A stretch of 64,000 nt of DNA from an uncultured Lachnospiraceae bacterium (GTDB taxonomy: Bacteria; Bacillota; Clostridia; Lachnospirales; Lachnospiraceae), in contig CAJTVQ010000001.1 in NCBI GenBank assembly GCA_910579935.1, positions 107,592 to 171,591 on the forward strand, given 5' to 3'. Under the pieces are notes generated by a model, which saw nothing but the letters and a program-made list of their open reading frames with translations, was not told the DNA's origin and did no database searches. Both the position numbers and the translations under genes were made by a program. Numbering within the stretch: position 1 is the stretch's first letter; each line of letters begins with the position of its first letter. Shown here one piece after another: positions 34,299 through 43,155 of the stretch.

Positions 34299-34721
34299 AT
34301 GAAGGATAAAAATCAGCAGGAAGACAAACAAAAGTATGACGATATTCTTCATCTTCCCCACCATGTTTCCCGCTCCCATCCGCATATGCCAAGAGCAGAC
34401 CGTGCAGCGCAGTTTTCCCCTTTTGCAGCCCTTACCGGATATAAAGAAGCCATTGGTGAAACCGGCCGCCGGACAGAGAACCGGATGGAGCTGGAGGAAG
34501 ACATGAAAATTATTTTGGATGAAAAACTGAGAATGCTGCAGGAACAGGCAGCGGAACATCCGAAAGCGGCAATTACCTATTTTCTGCCGGATGAAAGGAA
34601 GGAAGGCGGTACTTATAGCACGGTGCATGACTGCATCAAAAAAATCGACCCATACCGGCAGGTTTTGGTTATGCAGGACGGAACGGAAATTCCTTTGGCG
34701 GATATTATAGAAATAGAATAA
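34299..34721 (+). CDS. YolD-like protein
   Basis: A 140-residue protein of the YolD family. The family start PHMPRADRAAQFSPFAALTGYKEAI is followed by a helical segment and a C-terminal stretch (IKKIDPYRQVLVMQDGTEIPLADIIEIE). YolD-like proteins are encoded next to Y-family polymerases and are proposed functional counterparts of UmuD. The start follows GGAAGGAG, 48 bp after the polymerase gene. Confidence 0.88.
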   Translation: MKDKNQQEDKQKYDDILHLPHHVSRSHPHMPRADRAAQFSPFAALTGYKEAIGETGRRTENRMELEEDMKIILDEKLRMLQEQAAEHPKAAITYFLPDERKEGGTYSTVHDCIKKIDPYRQVLVMQDGTEIPLADIIEIE

Positions 34722-34792
34722 TAGCTGAACCCGGCCAAAGGAATTTCGCCCCGGCAGGGGCGTCCCCTTCACTGCCAAACATACGCCATCCC

Positions 34793-35581
34793 TTATAACC
34801 TATTATATCTTTCCAAAATCCCCTTCAAATAATCCCTGTAACGCTCCGCTACATTTTCGGGCGATGCAATTCTTACCGATTCCCCCAATCCGGTCAGCCA
34901 TCCAAAAAACTGACTGCTGACCGCCACTTCTATCCGTGCAAGAAAAATCCCGTCCTCCCCTTCCTTCCGGCGGATATCGGTTTCCTTTCCGAACCGGTCC
35001 AGTACAATGCCAAGCATACGTTCCGGCAGTTCCAGCGTAACGACCGCTTCCTCTCCGCCAAACATGCCGAACGTCTTGTTTGTATAGGCTCCGATGTCAA
35101 ACTGCCGGAAACTGTCTCTTCCTGCTCTGACCATCCCGTCTATCACCCGGATCGTCCCCATCTTATCCACCCGGTAATGCTTGATCCGTCCTGCCACATA
35201 CACCTGGCGCTGCAGCTGCTTTGCCTCATACTTTCCTGCCAGCTGCTCTATCTTATGAATTAACTCCCTTGATTTCTTAAGCGTGATAAAACGGGAAGAC
35301 TGAACCGCATCCACCAGCAGTTTCAGTTCCGGCAGCTCAAACCGTCTTCCGGCCAGATAATAGCCGCCTCCTGCCCGTGCCTTCACATAAACGATATCAT
35401 ATCCGAACTTCATCAGCTGTTCCATATCATCATAAATGGACTTGCGTTCTGCCGAAACATCATATTCTTCCAGTTTCTTTATCAGTTCCTGCATAGAAAT
35501 GCAATGCTGTTCATCCGATTCCTCTTCCAGAATCTTAGCGATATACAGCAGCTTCAGCTTCTGATTGCCCGATTTGGCCAC
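34793..35581 (-). CDS. WYL-domain transcriptional regulator
   Basis: A 262-residue regulator with an N-terminal winged HTH (KLLYIAKILEEESDEQHCISMQELIKKLEEY) and a central WYL-type sensor domain. The C-terminal WCX-like extension ends YRDYLKGILERYNRL. WYL regulators often respond to nucleic acids or nucleotides in stress settings. The start is GTG at 35581 with GGGGGG upstream, overlapping the HAD gene by 28 bp. Confidence 0.85.
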   Translation of the reverse strand: MAKSGNQKLKLLYIAKILEEESDEQHCISMQELIKKLEEYDVSAERKSIYDDMEQLMKFGYDIVYVKARAGGGYYLAGRRFELPELKLLVDAVQSSRFITLKKSRELIHKIEQLAGKYEAKQLQRQVYVAGRIKHYRVDKMGTIRVIDGMVRAGRDSFRQFDIGAYTNKTFGMFGGEEAVVTLELPERMLGIVLDRFGKETDIRRKEGEDGIFLARIEVAVSSQFFGWLTGLGESVRIASPENVAERYRDYLKGILERYNRL

Positions 35582-36315
35582 ACGCTGTCCCCCCGTTTCC
35601 TGTTCCCTTGTATCCCGTCAGTTCCGATTCCCAGAATTCTCCGGATTTCATTCAGATTCCGTATTTCATAATCAATCCGGACCTCTGAATGATTCTCCAT
35701 CCCTTCCGGATTATACCAGCAGGTCGCAATCCCTGCCCTGTTTCCGCCAAGCATATCGCTGGTCAGGGAATCCCCTACGATCACGGTATGCTCCTTACAA
35801 AAACCGGGAATCCGTGCAAAACATTTCTCGAAATATTCTTTCTGGGGTTTTGGCACTCCCATCTGCTCTGAAACAAAAATCCCGTCCACCAGCTGGTCCA
35901 GTCCGGATAACTGCAGTTTTTTTCTCTGTGTCCTGTTCACACCATTCGTTACCAGATACTGACGGCAGACCCCTTTCAGACTTTTCACAAGTTCATAAGA
36001 ATTGTCCTGAAAATAATAAACACTGCCCAAAGCCTCCGCATACACTTCCTGAAATTCCTCCGCATCCACGTCTTTCACCCCGATTTCACGGAACAAAGTC
36101 TGAAACCGGCCGGCCAGCGCCTCCTTTTTTCTGATTTCTCCCGTCTCTATCCGTTTCCAGTACCCTTCACTAATTTCCGAATACCGTTTCACGATCCGGT
36201 CATCCGCTTCCAGCCCGAACAGCCTGAAACAGTACCGCACCGCATAATCCTCCGACCGTTTAAAGTCAAGGAGTGTCTGATCCACATCCCATAAAATCGT
36301 ATCAAACCGCTCCAT
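35554..36315 (-). CDS. HAD-superfamily phosphatase (YjjG/YfnB-like)
   Basis: A 253-residue hydrolase: motif I DVDQTLLDF (about residues 8-16), motif II VTNGVNRTQ, lysine in KPQKEYFEK and motif III VGDSLTSDMLGG. YjjG-type enzymes dephosphorylate pyrimidine nucleotides, including non-canonical ones. The ATG at 36315 is chosen for its GGGGGTGCGGG upstream. A longer frame to 36405 lacks support. Confidence 0.85.
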   Translation of the reverse strand: MERFDTILWDVDQTLLDFKRSEDYAVRYCFRLFGLEADDRIVKRYSEISEGYWKRIETGEIRKKEALAGRFQTLFREIGVKDVDAEEFQEVYAEALGSVYYFQDNSYELVKSLKGVCRQYLVTNGVNRTQRKKLQLSGLDQLVDGIFVSEQMGVPKPQKEYFEKCFARIPGFCKEHTVIVGDSLTSDMLGGNRAGIATCWYNPEGMENHSEVRIDYEIRNLNEIRRILGIGTDGIQGNRKRGDSVWPNRAIRS

Positions 36316-36414
36316 CCCGCACCCCCGTTGAACGTTTATCATGTATAAAGACTGCCATAACAAAATCGGGTGCCCATCTTCCATGGACACCCTGCCATCT
36401 TTCACGTATGCACT

Positions 36415-36594
36415 TTACTTTCCTGTCTCAACCGTTTCCGGCATGGTCGGTCCCGCAACGCCCGCTTTCTTCAGATCCGAACTCTTTCTCCATTTTGCGC
36501 CAAGAATACATGCCACCACTACCAATGCGACAATCAGCACAAACAGCAGCAGATAAGACAAAAAAGAATTTATAAACAAAACCAAACTCGCCAT
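36415..36594 (-). CDS. Small single-pass membrane protein (59 residues)
   Basis: A 59-residue frame with GGAGGG 6-9 bp before its ATG. A hydrophobic helix (FLSYLLLFVLIVALVVVACIL, about residues 11-31) is followed by a basic stretch GAKWRKSSDLKK and a hydrophilic tail. Function is unknown. It sits between rnhA and the HAD gene. Confidence 0.6.
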   Translation of the reverse strand: MASLVLFINSFLSYLLLFVLIVALVVVACILGAKWRKSSDLKKAGVAGPTMPETVETGK

Positions 36595-36658
36595 ACTGAT
36601 GACCCTCCACTCGTCCCTTTTTTTGACGGAACTTCCCGTTCCGTCTCTTTAACGTTTA

Positions 36659-37141
36659 TCATACCACTACTTCTATGAAATCGTCAAGTAGTCCGTCACC
36701 ATCCGCCGCACTTGTCGCCAAAAAATCACATCTTTCGTTCTGCGGATGCCCGTCATGCCCTTTTACCCATGTAAAGCTAACCCTGTGGGGCTCTTTGGCC
36801 TTTAGCAGCCGTTTCCACAGGTCTATGTTTTTTACCGGTTTATTCCCGCTGGTCTTCCAGTTTTTTTTCAGCCATCCGTCTATCCAATGGCTGTTGAAGG
36901 CATCTGTCACATACTTGGAATCGGATATGACTTCCACCTCGCAGGGCCGGTTCAACGCTTCCAGCCCTACGATGACTGCCATCAGTTCCATCCGGTTATT
37001 GGTGGTTTTTTTATAACCGGCCGCATACTCCCTCTCGTGAAGCGTTCCCTTTGCATCCACATAATGCAGAACCGTACCGTAACCGCCCGGTCCCTCCGGA
37101 TTCCCCCTGGCCGCTCCATCCGTATAGATTGTTACTTTCAT
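36659..37141 (-). CDS. rnhA: Ribonuclease HI
   Basis: It cleaves RNA in RNA-DNA hybrids. The protein has 160 residues starting MKVTIYTDGAARGNPEGPGG. The catalytic carboxylates are in TDG, NRMELMAV, ISDSKYVTDA and the Asp of CDFLA near the C-terminus; the handle WIDGWLKKNWKTSGNKPVKN is present. The ATG at 37141 follows GGAGGAACAGGCGTA. Confidence 0.95.
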   Translation of the reverse strand: MKVTIYTDGAARGNPEGPGGYGTVLHYVDAKGTLHEREYAAGYKKTTNNRMELMAVIVGLEALNRPCEVEVISDSKYVTDAFNSHWIDGWLKKNWKTSGNKPVKNIDLWKRLLKAKEPHRVSFTWVKGHDGHPQNERCDFLATSAADGDGLLDDFIEVVV

Positions 37142-37230
37142 TACGCCTGTTCCTCCTGCCGTTTTCTTTTTCCGTCTTCTGCTTCTTTTCCATCCCTGCC
37201 TGCTTTTTATGTTTTCCGTCACAGCCTGCA

Positions 37231-38934
37231 CTACATGCCTTTTCGCATTCCTTCCGTCCAGGAGCCGGTCCTTAAGAAATGTTCCGCCTGTTTCTCTGCC
37301 TCTTCGATGATCCTTTCGTCATATCCCATTACCCCTAACAGCCGGATGGCATTGCGGGTCGTTGCCCGCCCCTTTTTCAGCCGGTAATTAAATACCACAT
37401 CATCCTCTTTGATTTCTTCCTCAAAATGATAGTTGTTATAATATTCCTCCAGCAGATGCGTCAGTTCGATATCATGGGTTGCCGCAAAGCAAAGTACATT
37501 TCTTCCTGCCAGACTTTTCAGAATCTGTGTGGAAGCGGCAATCCGCTCCACCGTATTCGTACCCCGCAGTACCTCATCAACAAAACAGAGTACCGGTCTT
37601 CCATTGTCTGCGGAATGATTCAGAATCCTTTTTAAAGATTTGATTTCCACAATATAATAGCTGTCTCCGCCCGCCAAATCATCCTTAAGCGCCATGGAAG
37701 ACATGATCCGGTACAGACCGCCGCTGTAACTGTCGGCCAGACAGGTGTGTATGGTCTGTGCCAGAAGGACATTGATTGCCATCGTTTTCAGGAATGTGGA
37801 TTTTCCGGACGCATTGGAACCGGTCAGCAGCACGCCTCGTTCCGTCATGATACTGTTTTTCACCGGATTCTCAATCAGGGGATGATAACCGCTTTCTATT
37901 TTTAATTTCTTCCCTTCCTGAAACTGCGGCAGACACCACACCTCCTTAGATGCCCGGTAGCACCCTATTGCAATTACTGCTTCCATCGCTCCGATGAGTG
38001 TAAGCATTCGGTCGATATCCGAACTGTTTTTCCTCACTTCCGCCAGCATATGGTTGAATTTGATCAGATCAATATGGAAAACCATCCGCACATAATCCAA
38101 AAGCACCTCCAGCGGATTGCCCGATGCACTCATACGGGAAGACGACATCAGAATATAGGCACCGGTTCTGAATTTCCCCATTTTTTTTCTGCATTCTTTT
38201 AACTCCGCCAGTTCTTTTTCAAAAACCGGCACCGGAATCTTCTCCAGTTCCTCCACATTTTTTAACAGCCGCAGAATATATCCGAAGCTGGTGAGATACG
38301 GGTCGATTTCATTCTTTGTCTTAAAATAGGTGACAATATTGTGACTCATCACCGCTACCAGCGCCAGTATTCCTATCTGTACGGATACAAACATGCAAAG
38401 CAGGGAAGCTGCTATTGCCAGATTCCCCAAATAATGCTTTCCGCTGCTCCTTTCCCCAAGTAAATCCAGATAATGCAGGTAATCGTATATGGAATATTTT
38501 CCGGTTTTGCCAATCTGAGCAAAAAGCGTCTGGTATTTCACCCGCTTATTGGAATTTTCCGCAAAATACCGAATCTTCTGCTCTGCTCCTTCTATCTCTT
38601 CCTTATTCTGTACCGGTGTGCGCAGCAGGTAATACAGATACTCTTCCCCGGCAGCAGAATACGTATGGTTCATCTGCTGAAACACGCCGTCCATGTTCAG
38701 GTCATTCCATGTAATGTCATCAATATGGAAGCCGTCCTCTTCGTGTTCCCTGAAATAGCGGGAAATCTTCTCCATCTCTTCCGGTTTGTACGCATCCCTC
38801 TCCCGAAGCACACCATAATTTTCCTGCAGCCATTTCACAAAATCGGCCTTCCGCTTCCGGTCATCATACAGTCCCTTCAGCATGATCAATGCTATCACGG
38901 CAAATATTGCCAGCGCCAACACTATATATTCCAT
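37231..38934 (-). CDS. Membrane-anchored MutS-family ATPase
   Basis: A 567-residue protein with a MutS-type ATPase at its C-terminus: Walker A LTGSNASGKSTFLKT, Walker B PVLCFVDEVLRGTNTVERIAAS and the ATHDIELTHLL switch. The N-terminus is a transmembrane helix (IVLALAIFAVIALIML), and two more hydrophobic helices lie near residues 165-205. There is no mismatch-recognition domain, so mismatch repair is unlikely. The role of these membrane MutS relatives is unknown. The ATG at 38934 follows GAGGAAACT. Confidence 0.8.
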   Translation of the reverse strand: MEYIVLALAIFAVIALIMLKGLYDDRKRKADFVKWLQENYGVLRERDAYKPEEMEKISRYFREHEEDGFHIDDITWNDLNMDGVFQQMNHTYSAAGEEYLYYLLRTPVQNKEEIEGAEQKIRYFAENSNKRVKYQTLFAQIGKTGKYSIYDYLHYLDLLGERSSGKHYLGNLAIAASLLCMFVSVQIGILALVAVMSHNIVTYFKTKNEIDPYLTSFGYILRLLKNVEELEKIPVPVFEKELAELKECRKKMGKFRTGAYILMSSSRMSASGNPLEVLLDYVRMVFHIDLIKFNHMLAEVRKNSSDIDRMLTLIGAMEAVIAIGCYRASKEVWCLPQFQEGKKLKIESGYHPLIENPVKNSIMTERGVLLTGSNASGKSTFLKTMAINVLLAQTIHTCLADSYSGGLYRIMSSMALKDDLAGGDSYYIVEIKSLKRILNHSADNGRPVLCFVDEVLRGTNTVERIAASTQILKSLAGRNVLCFAATHDIELTHLLEEYYNNYHFEEEIKEDDVVFNYRLKKGRATTRNAIRLLGVMGYDERIIEEAEKQAEHFLRTGSWTEGMRKGM

Positions 38935-39027
38935 AGTTTCCTCATTTCTGCGTTGCTTTGTTACGCATTTCAAGTTCAGATACAACGCAAACATTAAACT
39001 GTTACAGTAAAAGCTTTGAAAAAACTT

Positions 39028-39744
39028 TCAATTTTCGAATTCCTGCCCAGCTTCCCGGATATCCATGATCTGTTCCCGGTGCGCATTTCCTGTTCCGGTC
39101 TTTTTGTATTGACCGATTATCTCATATTTTTCCCACATATGCATGGGAAATACCGCCCTGGCTCCCACCTGCTCCAAAAAATAATCCATTCCCCATCCGC
39201 AGGCCCTTTCCAGCCGCGGATCCAAAACTACGAAAGCCGCATCAATAGATAGCCCTTTCATGGAATCGATTTCCCGTTTATAATCTTTCTCCATATTTTC
39301 ATTAAAGGGATAGGGTTCCCCCTCCCAATGCCACCAGTTCAAATCGCCGGCATGGTAAACGGTACGGCCTTCCGCCTCGACGATAAAAGCCACACCCGCA
39401 TCATTGGAACGCAGGGTGCGTACCCGGATCCCGTTCTTTTCGAATCCTTTATTTTTTCCTGTATTCGTCATTTTTTCCTTTAAAGAAGACGGTATCCCGT
39501 TTCTTTCCAAATAGTTTTTACTCAGCTTAATATCGCTTCCGAGGAAAAAATGTATCTTTTCATATTGCTTTGCCAAATCGAAGATTCCCATATTAAAATG
39601 ATCCTGATGTTTATGGGAAGCAAATACATACACGGCTTTGTTTTTTTCCCACTCCGGCAGCTTTCCCTTATAGTAATCAAAAAGCAGTACGCATTCTTCC
39701 AGTTCAACGGAAAAACCGCTGTGATATAAATAGGTTATTTTCAT
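39028..39744 (-). CDS. MBL-fold (UlaG/RomA-like) metal-dependent hydrolase
   Basis: A 238-residue metallo-beta-lactamase-fold protein. It begins MKITYLYHSGFSVELEECVLLFDYY, with the metal motif SHKHQDHF near residue 47, and then TVYHAGDLNWWHWEG and a late PMHMWEKY histidine. The compact layout without a long C-terminal domain fits the UlaG-like hydrolases. Substrate is unknown. It lies 93 bp after the NCS2 permease gene. Confidence 0.8.
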   Translation of the reverse strand: MKITYLYHSGFSVELEECVLLFDYYKGKLPEWEKNKAVYVFASHKHQDHFNMGIFDLAKQYEKIHFFLGSDIKLSKNYLERNGIPSSLKEKMTNTGKNKGFEKNGIRVRTLRSNDAGVAFIVEAEGRTVYHAGDLNWWHWEGEPYPFNENMEKDYKREIDSMKGLSIDAAFVVLDPRLERACGWGMDYFLEQVGARAVFPMHMWEKYEIIGQYKKTGTGNAHREQIMDIREAGQEFEN

Positions 39745-39837
39745 ATACCATCCATTCTGTTCCTGCACATTCCTGTCGCCCATGTTTTTTCCATGGGCGA
39801 CAGACTGACTTCCATATTTTCGTTCTATGCACATTCT

Positions 39838-41208
39838 TTATAAGAATATGTATTTCAAAATAAACAATACCGTCAGTATATACATAAGGATACTGACTTT
39901 CTTTTCCTTTGCTTTTCCTGTCAGCAGACAGAGCAGCGTCCATGAAATCACACCTACGGCGATACCCTCGGAAATGCTGTACGCCAAAGGCATTGCAATG
40001 ATGCACAGAAAAGCCGGAATTGCATCGGTCATATCTTCGAAATCAATTTTCGCAACGGAACCCATCATATAAAAGCCTACAATGATCAGGGCCGGAGCCG
40101 TGGCAAACGAAGGAATCGTCAAAAACAGCGGGGAGAAGATCAACGCCAGCAGAAACAGCAGTCCCGTTGTAATGGCCGTCAGCCCCGTTCTTCCGCCTTC
40201 CGTCACGCCGGAGGCACTCTCCACGAACGTTGTTGTGGTCGAAGTACCAAGCACCGCTCCGAAGCTGGTTGCTACCGCATCCGCCATCAAAGCGCCTTTG
40301 ATTCTCGGAAGCCTGCCGTTTTTATCCAACATATTGGCTTTGGAAGACACACCGATCAGGGTCCCCAGCGTATCAAACAGATCCACAAACAGGAACGAGA
40401 ACGTCACTACGATAAAATCCAACAGCTTAATAGACGAAAAATCTGCCCGGAACAGCTGTCCGAACGTATTGCCGATAGCGGTAAAATCAAAGCTTACGAT
40501 TGCATGGGGAATCGTGGAATACCATCCTGCATCCGGATTCGGCACATATAAGCCAACCAGCTCACAGATGATTCCCAGCACCCATGTGGCAATGATACCC
40601 AGCAGAATACCGCTCTTTATCCTGAGAATCAGAAAAATGGCCGTAATCAGCACGCCGATCAGTGCCAGCAAAGCGGTGATTCCAACGGTAGAAAATTCTT
40701 CTCCCGCAAATTTCTGGTACGTCAGCAATGTGGAATCGTCGTTGATGATAATCTTTGCATTCTGAAGCCCGATAAATGCGATGAAAAGGCCGATGCCCAC
40801 ACTTACCGCAGACTTTAGCGTCATCGGGATCGCATTAAAAATGGCCTCCCGCACATTCGTAAGGGAAAGCACGATAAAAATCAGACCTTCCACAAATACC
40901 GCCAGCAGGGCAATCTGCCAGGAATATCCCATCTGTCCGACTACGGTAAATGCAAAATAAACATTCAGCCCCATTCCCGGTGCCAGCGCAAACGGATAAT
41001 TGGCAAATAACGCCATCAATGCGGTGCCTAGAAAAGATGCCAGTGCCGTTGCGATCAGCACGGCGCTCTTGTCCATTCCGGACGCGGACAGAATATTCGG
41101 ATTTACAGCCAGTATGTAAGCCATCGTCATGAATGTCGTGATACCGGCCATGATTTCGGTCTTTACATCCGTTTTGTTTTCTGTCAGTTTAAAAAATTTC
41201 TCCAACAT
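39838..41208 (-). CDS. NCS2 family nucleobase permease (PbuG/AzgA-type)
   Basis: A 456-residue membrane transporter with 12 or more hydrophobic segments. The AzgA/PbuG subgroup patterns MAGITTFMTMAYILAVNP, APGMGLNVYFAFTVV and GTSTTTTFVESASGVTEGGRTGL are present. It probably imports guanine, hypoxanthine or adenine with protons. It is the last transport gene of the salvage operon after pnp, cdd and the deaminase. The ATG follows AAGGAGAT. Confidence 0.92.
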   Translation of the reverse strand: MLEKFFKLTENKTDVKTEIMAGITTFMTMAYILAVNPNILSASGMDKSAVLIATALASFLGTALMALFANYPFALAPGMGLNVYFAFTVVGQMGYSWQIALLAVFVEGLIFIVLSLTNVREAIFNAIPMTLKSAVSVGIGLFIAFIGLQNAKIIINDDSTLLTYQKFAGEEFSTVGITALLALIGVLITAIFLILRIKSGILLGIIATWVLGIICELVGLYVPNPDAGWYSTIPHAIVSFDFTAIGNTFGQLFRADFSSIKLLDFIVVTFSFLFVDLFDTLGTLIGVSSKANMLDKNGRLPRIKGALMADAVATSFGAVLGTSTTTTFVESASGVTEGGRTGLTAITTGLLFLLALIFSPLFLTIPSFATAPALIIVGFYMMGSVAKIDFEDMTDAIPAFLCIIAMPLAYSISEGIAVGVISWTLLCLLTGKAKEKKVSILMYILTVLFILKYIFL

Positions 41209-41276
41209 ATCTCCTTGAACCTCCTACATAATTAGTATGTGATGATTGTTCTATGAATGAAAGGCATTGCTGCCTG

Positions 41277-42581
41277 TCAATCCGCTTTCAGCCGCTCTAT
41301 GATTTCATTCGCTTTCCCATAGATTTCCTCCGGGTTCTCCGGTACATCAAATACTCCGTCGCGGTAAAGGATCCGTCCATGAATCATTGTCATTTTCACG
41401 TTTTGTTTGCTTCCGCTGTATACAATATTTTTCTCAATATGGTTCAGAGGCTGCATATTGGGCTGATGCAGATCGACCATTATGATATCTGCCAGCTTCC
41501 CTTCCGCAAGCACGTCCACCTCCGTAAGTCCCATCGCTTTTGCCCCGTTTACCGTTGCCATCCGGAGTACTTCTCCTGCATCCACTGCCGAGGCATCCTG
41601 TTCCCTTACCTTTGCCAAACCGGTGACAAGGAACATTTCACGGAACATATCCAGGCAATTGTTACTTGCCGGTCCGTCCGTCCCAATGGCAATATTCAGA
41701 TCTTTTTTCAAAAAATCCTGTATGGGGGCAATCCCGCTGGCAAGTTTTAAATTGGATGCCGGATTGGTAATGACACTGACGTTTTTCTCATGAAAAAGGT
41801 CCATTTCCTCCGGCGTCAGCCATACGCAGTGGTAAGCGCCCCCGCCGTACGCAAACATTCCCAGCGAATCCAAAAACATACCGGGAGTCAGGCCGTACCG
41901 CTCCACGCACCCGTCCACTTCGCTTTTTGTTTCAGATAAATGCATGTAGACCGGCGCCTTCAGCCGTCCTGCAAGTTCTGCAATCTTCTCCATCAATTCC
42001 CTGGAACAGGTATATTCCGCATGGAATCCCAGCTGAAAGGAAAGAAGAGGGTCTTTTCCGTTCAGTTCCCCATACCATTTCTCCAAAAGTTCCGCGGACT
42101 GACTGAAATTATTCACGCCGCCTGTCTGTACACAGCGCATCCCCATCTCACTGCATGCCCTGCCGATGCTCTCCGGTGTCAGATACATATCGAACACGGA
42201 GGTGATCCCGCTGGTCAGATACTCCAGAACTGCGAGCTTCGTCAAATGATAAATATCCTCTGCCGTCAGTTTCGCTTCGATCGGAAAAACCTGCTCGTTC
42301 AGCCATGCCTGCAGCGGCAGGTCATCCGCATAAGAACGCAGAAGGGTCATGCCGGAATGGGTATGGGCATCCTTGAAACCGGGCATCAGCAGATTGCCCT
42401 TACAGTCGATTTCCTCATCCCATATCATGCAGGCAGGCCCTCCGCTTTGGAAAATACGTTCCTTATCGATTCCGTCGCCCACATATAATATCCGCTCATC
42501 CTTCACCCATATTTCCCCCTCTAATATAGGCCTGTCTTTCTCCATCGTCAATACTTTTGCATTATAAAAACGAATATTCAT
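41277..42581 (-). CDS. Amidohydrolase of the MTA/SAH deaminase (MtaD) family
   Basis: A 434-residue zinc-dependent deaminase. Metal ligands are visible in DAHTHSG (about residues 63-69), MHLSE, YHCVWLTPEE and GTDGPASNNCLDMF. This family deaminates 5'-methylthioadenosine, S-adenosylhomocysteine, adenosine or guanine-like bases. Its place between cdd and a purine permease fits base or nucleoside salvage. The ATG at 42581 follows GAGGAAATTC. Confidence 0.85.
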   Translation of the reverse strand: MNIRFYNAKVLTMEKDRPILEGEIWVKDERILYVGDGIDKERIFQSGGPACMIWDEEIDCKGNLLMPGFKDAHTHSGMTLLRSYADDLPLQAWLNEQVFPIEAKLTAEDIYHLTKLAVLEYLTSGITSVFDMYLTPESIGRACSEMGMRCVQTGGVNNFSQSAELLEKWYGELNGKDPLLSFQLGFHAEYTCSRELMEKIAELAGRLKAPVYMHLSETKSEVDGCVERYGLTPGMFLDSLGMFAYGGGAYHCVWLTPEEMDLFHEKNVSVITNPASNLKLASGIAPIQDFLKKDLNIAIGTDGPASNNCLDMFREMFLVTGLAKVREQDASAVDAGEVLRMATVNGAKAMGLTEVDVLAEGKLADIIMVDLHQPNMQPLNHIEKNIVYSGSKQNVKMTMIHGRILYRDGVFDVPENPEEIYGKANEIIERLKAD

Positions 42582-42640
42582 GAATTTCCTCATTTCTGCG
42601 CTGCTTTCTTCAGCTGCCCTTCCGTATTTTCATATTTTCA

Positions 42641-43063
42641 TTATTTCAAATCTGCCGCCCCGAAACTGTCCGGCAGCAGTTCGCCCAAAGTTTTCACACA
42701 ATATTCTCCTGCCAGATTGGCCATAATTACATCAAATGTTTCCGGATCGCAAAATTCCGCCATCACCTGACGGCAGACCCCGCAAGGTGCGGTATACTGC
42801 CCCTGGTCCGTCTCTCCCGCTCCCACAACGGCGATCGCCTGAAAAGAACGCTCGCCTTCGCTCACCGCCTTGAAAAAGGCAGTGCGCTCCGCACAGTTAC
42901 TCGGTCCGTAAGCGGCGTTTTCAATGTTGCATCCGGTATGGACACTGCCCGATTCCGCCAGCAAGGCAGCTCCCACCCGGAAGCGGGAATAGGGCGCATA
43001 GGCATTCTCCCTCGCTTCCAATGCTCTTTTTACCAGCCTGTCCGCCGTTTCTTTCTGCACCAT
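42641..43063 (-). CDS. cdd: Cytidine deaminase
   Basis: It converts cytidine and deoxycytidine to uridine forms. The protein has 140 residues with the zinc site NCAERTAFFKA and PCGVCRQVMAEF, and the substrate stretch GCNIENAAYGPS. It is part of the pnp salvage operon. Confidence 0.95.
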   Translation of the reverse strand: MVQKETADRLVKRALEARENAYAPYSRFRVGAALLAESGSVHTGCNIENAAYGPSNCAERTAFFKAVSEGERSFQAIAVVGAGETDQGQYTAPCGVCRQVMAEFCDPETFDVIMANLAGEYCVKTLGELLPDSFGAADLK

Positions 43064-43101
43064 AGTGTTCCTACCCCCTTCTCTTCTTTTAAACTTCCTT
43101 C

Positions 43102-43136
43102 GTTACCATTCACAGCTTTCAGCTGTGAATGGTAAC
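43102..43136. repeat. 35-bp perfect hairpin repeat, copy 1
   Basis: GTTACCATTCACAGCT and its exact reverse complement flank a 3-base TTC loop, giving a 16-bp stem in the pnp-cdd spacer. A degenerate copy of equal length lies at 57966-58000. It resembles a dispersed REP-type palindromic repeat. Confidence 0.75.
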
Positions 43137-43155
43137 ATTCCTTCCAATATCGCCT

